A DNA stretch of 17,026 bases from the NCBI GenBank assembly GCA_016256075.1, contig SDVU01000225.1:1-17026 (forward strand), written 5' to 3'. This DNA comes from Dictyocoela muelleri. Its lineage: Eukaryota; Microsporidia. The number at the start of each line of letters is the position of its first letter. The stretch's first letter is position 1. Of this stretch, positions 1 through 7,734 are shown one piece after another. Position numbers and translations under genes: made by a program. Under the pieces are notes generated by a model. That model did no database searches, was not told the DNA's origin, and worked only from the letters and a program-made list of their open reading frames with translations.

Positions 1-1
1 T

Positions 2-186
2 TGGAGCGATTAAAATCCACGCGAAATCCAAGAAAAACCATTGCATTCTCTTCGTGTTACTGTGTGGTGCGGAATATCAGCTTCACGTGTTTATGGACCT
101 TACTTTTTTGGAAATGATAACGCAACTGTAACAGTCACTGGTGAAAGGTACCGCTCGATGATAAGAGTTTCTTATTCCAGAACTTG

Positions 187-221
<35 letters not shown>

Positions 222-518
222 TGGGCCTCATTTCCACCGGAACTTGAGAAACAAAATGTTCACCACACGTGGTTTCAACAAGATGGAGCCACCGCACATA
301 CGGCAAGAGAAACGATGGCATTGTTAAGAGATTGCCCCCTCGTTCTCCCGATTTGACCCCATGCGACTTTTTCTAATGGGGCTAACTCAAGTCACGAGTT
401 TATGTAACAAATCCATCTAATTTACAAGAACTTACAAACAACATTTATCATGAAATAGCTGCACTCTTGCCAGAAACACTAATGAAGGTTATGAAAAAAA
501 AAACGAAAAATCCAAAAT
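2..518 (+). pseudogene. Mariner-like transposase, 3' part, decayed
   Basis: This is a relic of an IS630-Tc1-mariner transposase, which would cut and paste its element through an RNase H-like DDE/D domain. The left part is cut by the window edge. Reading from base 2 gives LHSLRVTVWCGISA, then VYGPYFFGNDN and VTVTGERYRSMI. In another frame come WFQQDGATAH (second catalytic Asp) and RETMALLRD, then PPRSPDLTPCDFF (third Asp) and LQELTNNIYHEIAALLPETL. Family members known to me have about 41 residues between the last two Asp, which suggests the DD41D group. Here that spacer has lost roughly two dozen codons, and there are several stops, frame changes and a tetranucleotide expansion. Base composition is visibly less A+T-rich than the surroundings. 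The protein is closest to copies I know from insects. The family call is firm; the subgroup is from memory. Confidence 0.85.
189..222. repeat. TTGA tetranucleotide microsatellite
   Basis: About eight tandem copies of TTGA lie inside the mariner relic, replacing part of the region between RYRSMI and WFQQDG. The tract reads as repeated Leu-Ile-Asp-stop, so it arose after the gene lost function or helped destroy it. Confidence 0.9.
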
Positions 519-1594
519 AATTTTTGAACAAGCTCTGAAATAGCTGTTAGATTTATAAATTATTTTTGGTCTCTCTTTTAAATTCGCTTCGATATTTCTT
601 GTAATAAATGAAAAAACATCCGGAAACTGAAAAGTTTGGGATTTTTACAAACATAAATAAGCAGTAGATTCGAAATCAATTATTGTGTAGTTCTGATGAA
701 TAATATTTTTTACAAAATTCATCAAATATGACATAATATACAATTGTTGACTTTTTTTCGACTAAAATATAGATTAAAGGATACATATCGCCTCTGACTT
801 CTCCTATATTTGTATAGATTTGATTTAAATCATTCGCACAATATAAGAGTACCACGCAAAGCGTAAATTTTAAATTTCTGAGTCCGTAAACGTTGTATCT
901 GTACCAAAAATGTTAAACTTTTCTAGATAAACATACCAGAATCAGAAAAAAAATTCAAAACTTATTGTTCTTAAATTGGTAGAGATAATGTCTAATTTCC
1001 CATATGACTGATTTATGTGAATAAAAATTTCTCTGTTCATTTATTATATCGCGGTTCTTGTATATTTTGCCATTTTTTTAATAATACCACTTTCTCCAAG
1101 ATTAACGTACTTATTTATGATGTTTACAGATTTTTCAGTCGTTTTCAATGCATTTATTTAAAACTGTAATTTATGAACAGAGCTTCGAACATTGAAAAAG
1201 CACGCTGATGGATATTTGTTTAAAAATTAAAGATTTTATAATTTAAAACGATTTTCATTTGACCAATCATTCTCTATAAACACATCTACAATAATGACAT
1301 TGTGTCTTTCTTTGTCTAAAATTATAGATATAGCCATCAATGCTAGAATGTATTTATTTCTTTTCGATTTAATACGGTTGAAATTATTAATCTTGTATTC
1401 CATGGGTACACTTTTTAAAAAAAGAGTCAAAAAACGCTGTTTTTACCCCTTTTTCGGTGAGGCGGGTTAATCTTTTTTTATGTTTTTAATTTAATAAATA
1501 CATGTACGCAATTCAATCTTCTCTTTTTAAATTTATACGTTTCGTTTAACAAATATAGTCAAAAAATTCTCTATATATATTACATGTTAACAAC
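519..1594. other. Unassigned A+T-rich DNA
   Basis: No gene or clear element is recognised here. The first 100 bases or so are probably the 3' non-coding end of the mariner relic, since the coding match fades near 518. A 64-codon minus-strand open frame at 1236-1430 has low-complexity Ile/Asn/Lys composition and matches nothing I know. A short ACGC/GCGT hairpin sits near 853-865. Confidence 0.5.
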
Positions 1595-2023
1595 GTTATA
1601 GCTGCCAACCCTGAGAGTTGTCTCTACAGTAGTCTGTGACTTTGGTTCTTGGTGTTTTCATAATACTTCACCTCCTAAGCTACCCAGAAGCCCAGCTGTA
1701 TATGCGATTTTGGTCATATCTATGACTTAGCAGTATACAGGTAATTAGTGGCTTTCATGGATTTTTATTTTTCACAACTTATAATCTAGATGCGGCGCCG
1801 CACTTATTTCCCACCTAAGAGAGTCCTTTCTGCCTTATTGTCATATTAGAACAAGTCTTAATCAGCTATACTACACTGGAAAAACTGTATATTATACTAT
1901 AATTATATAGTTATGACCGCATAATGTCATTCCTCTTTATTTATTAAAGTGTGATGTCTACTAGATCCGAACGCGATACTTAAATTTTACATTCAAGAGT
2001 GTTAACCACTGAGCTATCTAACT
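1595..2023 (-). mobile_element. tRNA-derived SINE, copy A
   Basis: This is a short retroposon-like repeat of about 430 bp on the minus strand. Its head (minus strand, from 2023) begins with a tRNA-like acceptor followed by TAGCTCAGTGGTTAACAC, a good RNA polymerase III A box at 2006-2016. A B-box-like GTTCGGATC follows at 1964-1972, at tRNA spacing. The rest is a body unrelated to tRNA. It aligns over its whole length with copy C at 16128-16563 and with the split copy B at 9620-11118. The best-kept block reads, on the plus strand, TTGTCATATTAGA then CAAGTCTTAATCAGC (1839-1866). The family is non-autonomous and would need a LINE partner, and none is visible here. No target duplication was found. 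Confidence 0.75.
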
Positions 2024-2344
2024 TTTAATTCTAAGACATTTTAATTAATTAAAATTTAATATTAATGTTGTATATATTTCACATTTACAATATAAATTTA
2101 ATCTTTTTATTGTAAAATATTTATTTTTTAATTTTTATATTGTATAAATCAAATTATTATTTGAATTAAATATTTATATTGAATAATTTTAATAATATGT
2201 TCTTATATACTAGTGATAGTTAAAAACAGTTCAAAAAAATCATTTGTTCGAGCCCCGGTATGATGTTTTTTATTTTTCGACTGGTCGAGTTTCACATGTA
2301 GTCGCGCTCTACGCGCGAGACATATTTATCTTTTTGGACTGATT
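2024..2344. other. A+T-rich spacer with a tRNA B-box-like motif
   Basis: Mostly A and T. On the plus strand GTTCGAGCCCCGG (2246-2258) matches a polymerase III B box, but no convincing A box or cloverleaf precedes it. A G+C-rich imperfect hairpin follows (about 2302-2322, GTCGCGC paired with GCGCGAGAC). It may be the worn head of a second tRNA-derived repeat like that near 7850. Confidence 0.35.
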
Positions 2345-2638
2345 TTTATTCAGGGACACAGAAAAACATTCATGAATTTGATCTTAGGAAAAAATAAAAA
2401 AACAATATTTGAGTTTCTCATGATGTGTTACTTAAGGAAATTTTTTTTTATTTCTATAATTTCATAAATAAATAAATATGGTGCTAAAAAACTTCGTGTC
2501 ACAGCACCCTATTTATTTATGAAATTATAGAAATAAAAAAAATATGTCCTTAAGTAACACATCATGAAAAACTCAAATATTTTTTTTATTTTTTTTATAA
2601 GATCTAAACTATGAATGTTTACTGGGTCCCTGAATAAA
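2345..2638. repeat. Foldback MITE, family 1 (294 bp)
   Basis: This is an almost complete palindrome. The left arm starts TTTATTCAGGGAC and the right arm ends GTCCCTGAATAAA. The arms pair over about 130 bp to a central loop near 2478-2510, which holds its own GGTGCT/AGCACC stem. There is no coding content. Flanks GACTGATT (2337-2344) and GACTCGGT (2639-2646) agree at only 5 of 8 bases, so a target duplication is doubtful. It was presumably mobilised by a DNA transposase in trans; which superfamily is not shown by the sequence. Confidence 0.8.
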
Positions 2639-2805
2639 GACTCGGTGTCATCTTTTTAGATATGCTATCTAGTGTCTTTTATTAATATAAAAATCACAAT
2701 TTTATCATTTAATATTCAATTTTTACTTTTTAGAAGCCTTTTGTGAATGTAAAAATTTAAAATAATTTTGCTAACAAAAAAAACTATTAATTACTTTAAA
2801 TGATA

Positions 2806-3067
2806 AAGAATTATACTAAAAAGAGTAATAAAAATTGATAAGAAATAAGTTTTTTAATAGCTATAGAGATGATATTAGGTAAATCGAGTCGTTAATTTAT
2901 TTATATACTTAAAATTTTAAATACACAAACAATCAACAAATTTTATCGTGAATTTTATCATTTTAATCATAAAAAATTTTCATAGTCCCGATTTACGCTA
3001 ATAAATGTTAGAGCTATTAAAAACTTATTTTTTATTATTTTTTTTTACTCTTTTTGATATAATTCTT
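2806..3067. repeat. Foldback MITE, family 2 (262 bp)
   Basis: Imperfect inverted arms of about 80 bp: the left begins AAGAATTATACTAAAAAGAG and the right, read from 3067 on the minus strand, begins AAGAATTATATCAAAAAGAG. Both arms share a TTTTTAATAGCT block and a TAAATCG block. The A+T-rich middle has no open frame. Its sequence differs from family 1. No clear target duplication was seen. Confidence 0.75.
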
Positions 3068-3161
3068 GAAAATATGCTGGACTCCGTATTAATTTATATA
3101 GTATTGTTATATTTTTGGATAACTCTTGTTAATTTATATTTATATATTTCATATTAGTTCT

Positions 3162-3185
3162 CCTGCATGAGATTGAATTTTTTAA
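3162..3185 (+). repeat. Solo CTGCATGAGATT repeat end
   Basis: TTCTCCTGCATGAGATTG followed by a T run matches closely the right end of the small palindrome at 7603-7686, read on the minus strand (TTCTACTGCATGAGATTA, then a T run). No partner end lies nearby, so this is either a worn solo terminus or one end of a much larger, decayed unit. Confidence 0.45.
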
Positions 3186-3289
3186 TTAATTAAGCCACAT
3201 CCCTTTTAAAAAAACTAAAAAAATGTAAAATCATAAATTTTTAGTTATTTTTCAGAACAATTGATTAATATTCTTTTTAGTTTGCTTTT

Positions 3290-3726
3290 TAGTATTTTTA
3301 TGAAATAATTCACACTCTTTTATAAAGTTAGCAAGTTTGAAAACATAATATCTCTTATGTTTCTTATATCAGTTTTAATATGAGCTCACAAGTTTTCAAT
3401 AAGATTGGTATGAGTACAACTTCTGCAACAAATCCATGAATATTATCCATTATTCTGTGGATACAGTTTACACTTGGAATAGCTGTTTGGTATGATATAA
3501 ATAAATCCATTTTAATTATAGTCCCCTCGTATACGTTATCGAATAAAAAGCTTCTAATGCTTTCAGAAGTTCTGTCTTCTAGAACAGCAAGTTTAATAGC
3601 TTTTGTTTCTTCTCATAATAGTAATGACTCACCTAGTCCCACAGTATATATCAACTCGTATGTAGGAGATGTTATTAAATTTCGCCTATTACAAGTAGTT
3701 TCCTCTAGTTGAAGTGTCATATTAAC
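3290..3726 (-). pseudogene. Merlin (IS1595/ISXO2-like) transposase relic
   Basis: Minus-strand remains of a DDE transposase. From 3726 downward the frame reads LQLEETTCNRRNLI, SPTYELIYTVGLGES, then AIKLAVLEDRTSESIRSF, NVYEGTIIKMDLFISYQTAI and MDNIHGFVAE. In another frame THTNLIENL, a stop, and AHIKTDIRNIRDIMF follow. These match the first-Asp, second-Asp and HTNxIE blocks of Merlin. The first catalytic position is Glu (LEET) where the family has Asp (IDET), while the second Asp and final Glu are still there. The blocks resemble those of the Merlin at 9924-10998 more than those at 4000 or 5634. The zinc-ribbon N-terminus is not recognisable above 3726 and no inverted ends were found, so this is an old internal fragment. 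Confidence 0.8.
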
Positions 3727-3999
3727 CCTTTTATATTTCGATCGACTAAAACATTATCATTTACGAAAAAACATCAACATAGGTTTCTAAGTGTTTTATG
3801 TATGTATGTTATGATACGCCACATAGCATATGTGTAGTGATGTTGCAAGTTTTCATCGAAATAACAGTATATTACGTATATTAATATCCATAACTCTATA
3901 TGAGTATATTCTAGCCTAAAACCAGTAAGGGTGTTTTTTTTAAGTTTACAATTCTATTATTTCAAATATAAAAGAACGAGGTAAACCTAGACACATCCT

Positions 4000-4317
4000 A
4001 GTACTACTCCGTTCAGGACTCCCGATTTTTTATTGAGGAGAAAAAAGAATGAAATATTCGTTAAAATTAAAAAATCATGATAAACTCCAAAATATTGTCG
4101 GAATTGTCTAATATTTGATTTTTTCAATACTTTTGTTAATTTCGCATAGTGAAATAACAAAAGTATTAAAAAAAACAAAAATTAGACAATTCCGACAACA
4201 TTTTTGAGTTTATAATGTTTTTTTTCCCCTAACAAATATTTAATTCTTTTTTCTCCTCAATAAAAAATCGGGAGTCCTGATCGGTTTATAATTCAACATC
4301 TACTTAAAAAAATAATT
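4000..4317. repeat. Left 318-bp TIR containing a long palindrome
   Basis: From about 4008 to 4286 this arm folds on itself: CCGTTCAGGACTCCCGAT at its outer side pairs with ATCGGGAGTCCTGATCGG at 4267-4284. The turn lies near 4146-4155, and a stable TTGTCGGAATTGTCTAAT block recurs in both halves. The last 34 bases (4284-4317) repeat inverted and perfectly at 5232-5265. Confidence 0.9.
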
Positions 4318-4349
4318 GTACCACCCCTATGTTTTGGCGAATAAATAAA

Positions 4350-5211
4350 ATGAGAGACGATCAATTTTTCAATATAATAACAATAGTGAGGATATATTGA
4401 TAATTTTTAAATGTTTGGGCATCATACCAGATCAAAAAGCGTGCCATAAATGCAAGAAGATGCTGACAAAAAAAATAAAAAAACTGAAAATTTGGGTATA
4501 ATTTGGTTTTGTAGCTATTGTAACAAGAATTATAGCAAACTTATTGATTCTGAGTTTTATAATTTAAGATTTGATTTGATAATGATTTTAAAATTTACTT
4601 TTTACTATTTTCAGCGTAATAATTTTTCTCATGAATATATTTTAAATAATTGTGGAATTTCAGAAGAAGGATACATAACATTGTTATCTCTTTTCAGAAT
4701 AAAAATAAGAGAATATATTGAAAATGATCCTGTTAGGATTGTTGGGCCGTTCAAAGAAATTCAAATTGATGAATACCACTGGGCTAAAAGGAAGTATGGA
4801 TTAGGAAGAATTGAGGAAGCTGTATGGATATTTGGAATGATAGAAGTTAAAAGTAATATTTGTTATCTCCAAAAGGTCAAGTTTAGAGATGCTGTCACAT
4901 TGGATCCTATTATTAATTAAAGTGTGCTGATTTATCATATTATATCCGACCAGTGGGCAGCATATAATTCATTAAAGGATAAAAATTATTTTAGGGATGC
5001 TGTTTGTCATAAGAAGAACTTTGTTGATCCTATTTCTAAAGCAAATACGCAGAAAATAGAAAATTTATGGATGCATTTAAAGAAGATTAAACATTATTCA
5101 TATGGTATAAAATTAGATAGTATTGATAATCATTTAGCCACATTCATGTTCTTTTGGAACTACAGACATATTGAGTTGCCAGATTTTATAGGTATTATTT
5201 TTAATAAATAA
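4350..5211 (+). pseudogene. Merlin transposase, nearly full length, three breaks
   Basis: The likely product is an element-specific transposase of about 287 residues with an N-terminal zinc ribbon and a DDE catalytic domain. The ATG at 4350 gives MRDDQFFNIIT. A frame change near 4378 leads to SEDILIIFKCLGIIPDQ and the first CHKC knuckle. A second change, in the poly-A run near 4470-4482, leads to IIWFCSYCNKNYSKLI, the second CxxC. From there one frame runs to 5211 apart from a single TAA at 4918-4920. Catalytic blocks are whole: EIQIDEYHWAKRKYGLGR, IISDQWAAYNSL and NTQKIENLW. The C-terminus ends about 20 bases before the right TIR, as expected for Merlin. With only two frameshifts and one nonsense codon it is the best preserved Merlin gene here. 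Confidence 0.85.
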
Positions 5212-5231
5212 TTTTATTCGTTTTTTATTTT

Positions 5232-5549
5232 AATTATTTTTTTAAGTAGATGTTGAATTATAAACGTTTAGGACTCCCGATTTTTTCTTAAGGAGAAAAA
5301 AGAATGAAATATTCGTTAGGTATAAAAAATCATTATAAACTCAAAAATGTTGTCGGAATTGTCTAATATTTGATTTTTTTAATACTTTTGTTAATTTCGC
5401 TATGCGAAATTAACAAAAGTATTGAAAAAATCGAATATTAGACAATTCCGACAACATTTTTAAGTTAATAATGATTTTTTATACCTAACGAATATTTCAT
5501 TCTTTTTACTCCTCAAGAAAAAATCGGGAGTCTTGAACAGAGTAGTACC
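5232..5549. repeat. Right 318-bp TIR containing a long palindrome
   Basis: Inverted counterpart of 4000-4317. Its own palindrome runs from about 5266 to 5540, with a perfect central stem GTTAATTTCGC/GCGAAATTAAC at about 5390-5414. The two halves and the left arm share the TTGTCGGAATTGTCTAAT block. Confidence 0.9.
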
Positions 5550-5633
5550 CACGTCCTTTCTTAGAACAAAAACGCCTTCACAAGAATCACAAGAAAATGA
5601 CGTCTTGATGCCACCATAATGTATTGAAAAATA

Positions 5634-5945
5634 TGTACTGTCCCGATATAAATAATCATCTTTGCAATATAAAAATTTTGGGAGAGAGAAAACTGTGAAT
5701 TAAAACGAGGGTTATTTTAATGTGGTAACACCCGTAATATAGTTATTTAAATTCTTACTCTACGGTTGTAGATTTATAAAGTGGGATACCGAAGAGATCC
5801 AACTTTATAAATCTACAACCGTAGAGTAATATTTTAAAAATAACTATACTACGAGTGTTACTACATTAAAATAACCCTTGTTTTAATTCACAGTTTTCTC
5901 TATCCCAAGATTTTTATTTTGCAAAGATGATTATTTATATTTTCT
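5634..5945. repeat. Left palindromic arm of second Merlin
   Basis: The outer block ATATAAATAATCATCTTTGC returns inverted at about 5924-5943. The stem continues through GGGTTATTTTAATG and through TCTACGGTTGTAGATTTATAAA-type sequence to a small loop near 5782-5803, where GGAT pairs with ATCC. Confidence 0.85.
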
Positions 5946-6020
5946 GATTTTTTTATAGTATTGATTATTTTTTTGATCATTTTTTTAATATATATATTTT
6001 TTAATTTTTTAAAGACCCTT

Positions 6021-6890
6021 ATGAGACCATTTAAGAATCTAACAGACATAGGAGCCCCAGAACTAAGAATATACCCACGATCAGAAGAGTTTGCATTTAG
6101 AATTCTAAGATATTAGGTGTAATAAAAACAAAAAATATTGCCCACATTGCAAATGTTTGATGAAGGTTCATGGTGACTATAATGTTTTATTCTATTGTAA
6201 AAGAAAATGTAATATACGACTATCAATGAGGTATGATACTATACTTCAGGATATGAGGATTACATTTAGAAAATTTATTCTCCTTTGCCACTACTATTTC
6301 CACAAAACCATAATAACAAGAAATTTATTTCGGGATTGAGGAAGAAGTAGATCTTTGATAACCAAAAAATATAAAATTGAAACTAAGATTGCACTATATA
6401 ATAAAAAGTGCATGGCAAAGTTTGGTGGACGGGGAACAATAGTTGAAGCCAACGAGACATTCATTGCATCTGAAAAGTACGGAAGAGGACGATTTCACGA
6501 ATAAAAATAAGTTTTTGGGGGAGATTAAATATAGACAGGTCGATGTTATCTTAAAGTTGTCCCGGATAGGGAAAAGGTGACTATAGAAAAGATAATTTCA
6601 AGCATCATCGTGGAAAGTACCTTCTTCTGTACTGACCAAGCAAGGATCTATGGTTCATTTGATTAAATAGGCTTCATCCACTTTGATGTGTGCACAAAAA
6701 AAAATTTGTAGACCCAAACAGGTGCTCATACACAGACTATAGAGAACCTGTGAATTCTTTTTTAAGAAAAGAAAATGCGGAAGAAGGAATTAGCAAAAAG
6801 AGACTCCAGGCATATTGTGACGTTTTTTGTTTTTTAAGAAATAATAAAAATTTGAGTTTTGAGGAATTTATAGAAATTATAAATAAATAG
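6021..6890 (+). pseudogene. Merlin transposase, strongly decayed
   Basis: A DDE transposase relic of a subfamily different from that at 4350. The ATG at 6021 gives MRPFKNLTDIGAPELRIY and SEEFAFRILR. Two frame changes then lead to KYCPHCKCLMKVHGDYN (first zinc knuckle) and FYCKRKCNIRLS (second). The same frame, past a TGA at 6337-6339, reaches GTIVEANETFIASEKYGRGR, where the first catalytic Asp is Asn (GAC to AAC). Further pieces are KVVPDREKVTIEKIISSI, FFCTDQARIYGSF (second Asp kept) and HTQTIENL (final Glu kept), followed by a C-terminal 66-codon frame ending at 6890. At least five frame changes or stops make it clearly dead. Family assignment rests on the ordered zinc-ribbon and DDE blocks. 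Confidence 0.8.
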
Positions 6891-6899
6891 TTCTAATAT

Positions 6900-7185
6900 T
6901 TAAAAATTTTTTATTTTTTATTTTTTATTTTTTATTTTTTATTTTTGATTTTTTATTTTTTATTTTTAATTTTTTATTTTTTATTTTTTATTTTTGATTT
7001 TAGATTTTTAATTTTTAATTTTTAATTTTTAATTTTTAATTTTTTATTTTTTATTTTTGATTTTTGATTTTTCTGATTTTTGATTTTTGATTTTTGATTT
7101 TTGATTTTTTTGATTTTTGATTTTTGATTTTTTATTTTTAATTTTTGATTTTTAATTTTTGTTTTTTGTTTTTTGATTTTTTCGT
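6900..7185. repeat. T-rich heptamer tandem repeat
   Basis: About 280 bases of near-pure tandem heptamers, mainly TTTTTTA, TTTTTGA and TTTTTAA, with domains in which one variant predominates. It starts right after the stop of the Merlin relic and ends before its right arm, so it expanded inside the element. The strand is strongly T over A. Confidence 0.9.
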
Positions 7186-7227
7186 TGTTTTGCTTGGTTT
7201 TTAATAAATATGATAAAAAAGTGAGTT

Positions 7228-7510
7228 TTTGTACATTAATAGTACTGTTCCAATATAAATAATCACCTTTGCAATATAAAAAATTAGAAGAGAGAAAAAT
7301 GTAGATTTAAATTGGGGTTATTTTAACGTCTTGACCTCCTTAGTATAGGTTTTTTTCATTCTTACTATAAATCTGCACGTATAGTAAGAATGAAAAAAAA
7401 CCTATACTACGGAGTTCAAGACCTTAAAATAACCCTCGTTTAAATTTACATTTTACTCTCTTCTAATTTTTATATATTGCAAAGGTGATTATTTATATTG
7501 GAACAGTACC
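7228..7510. repeat. Right palindromic arm of second Merlin
   Basis: Both sides of this palindrome carry AGTACTGTTCCAATATAAAT-type ends (7229 onward, and inverted up to 7510). The stem runs through GGGTTATTTTAA and CATTCTTACTATA to a turn near 7370-7378. It is homologous to the left arm at 5634-5945 but with a different, shorter centre. Confidence 0.85.
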
Positions 7511-7602
7511 AAAAAAATCTATAACTTCTACACCGTTCGTAAAAATGTGATAAATATCATAAAAATAAAATTTATAGCGATCGAGCTTTAGAAATATGCT
7601 TT

Positions 7603-7686
7603 CCTGCATGAGTTGGGGTTTTTTTATTATTTTTTAAAAAAATATGAAAATCTAAAAAAAATAAAAAAAATCTAATCTCATGCAGT
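7603..7686. repeat. Small CTGCATGAG palindrome (MITE-like)
   Basis: An 84-bp unit beginning CCTGCATGAGTTGGGG and ending, inverted, with CTCATGCAG (7677-7685). Between the ends lie T- and A-rich runs that pair. The right end matches the solo end at 3162-3185 better than its own left end. Confidence 0.55.
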
Positions 7687-7734
7687 AGAACCTTCATATT
7701 AATAACATGAATTATTTTTAATGGTATTTACGAA

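Larger units (their letters stand above)
4000..5549 (+). mobile_element. Merlin element with hairpin-forming long TIRs
   Basis: This is a bounded 1,550-bp DNA transposon. Its ends are inverted copies of equal length (318 bp: 4000-4317 and 5232-5549), with outer tips AGTACTACTCCGTTCAGGAC and, from the right, GGTACTACTCTGTTCAAGAC. The flanking octamers CACATCCT (3992-3999) and CACGTCCT (5550-5557) agree at 7 of 8 bases, the length known for Merlin target duplications. The transposase lies between the TIRs on the plus strand. The outermost nine bases or so are outside the internal palindromes, so they mark true ends and not just two chance MITE insertions. The inner 34 bp of the TIRs are identical, suggesting fairly recent activity. 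Confidence 0.85.
5634..7510 (+). mobile_element. Second Merlin element with hairpin-forming TIRs
   Basis: About 1,877 bp. Outer tips are TGTACTGTCCCGATATAAAT on the left and, from the right, GGTACTGTTCCAATATAAAT. Both ends continue as related inverted arms of roughly 280-310 bp, each itself a palindrome. A decayed Merlin transposase and a T-rich heptamer tract lie between. Overall plan matches the element at 4000-5549 although arm sequences differ; both share a GTACT tip. Flanks are low complexity (GAAAAATA and AAAAAAAT), so no target duplication can be claimed. It lies 84 bp from the first element, so the two are neighbours and not nested. Confidence 0.75.

Noticed and set aside
1236-1430. 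64-codon minus-strand open frame
   Set aside because: Low-complexity Ile/Asn/Lys composition, no motif and no neighbouring frame continuing it; expected by chance in DNA this A+T-rich.
3987-4178. 63-codon minus-strand open frame
   Set aside because: It reads through the palindromic left arm of the Merlin element and is a chance frame of the repeat.
5626-7518. Target duplication of the second Merlin
   Set aside because: Flanking octamers GAAAAATA and AAAAAAAT are A-runs that match poorly; no claim can be made.
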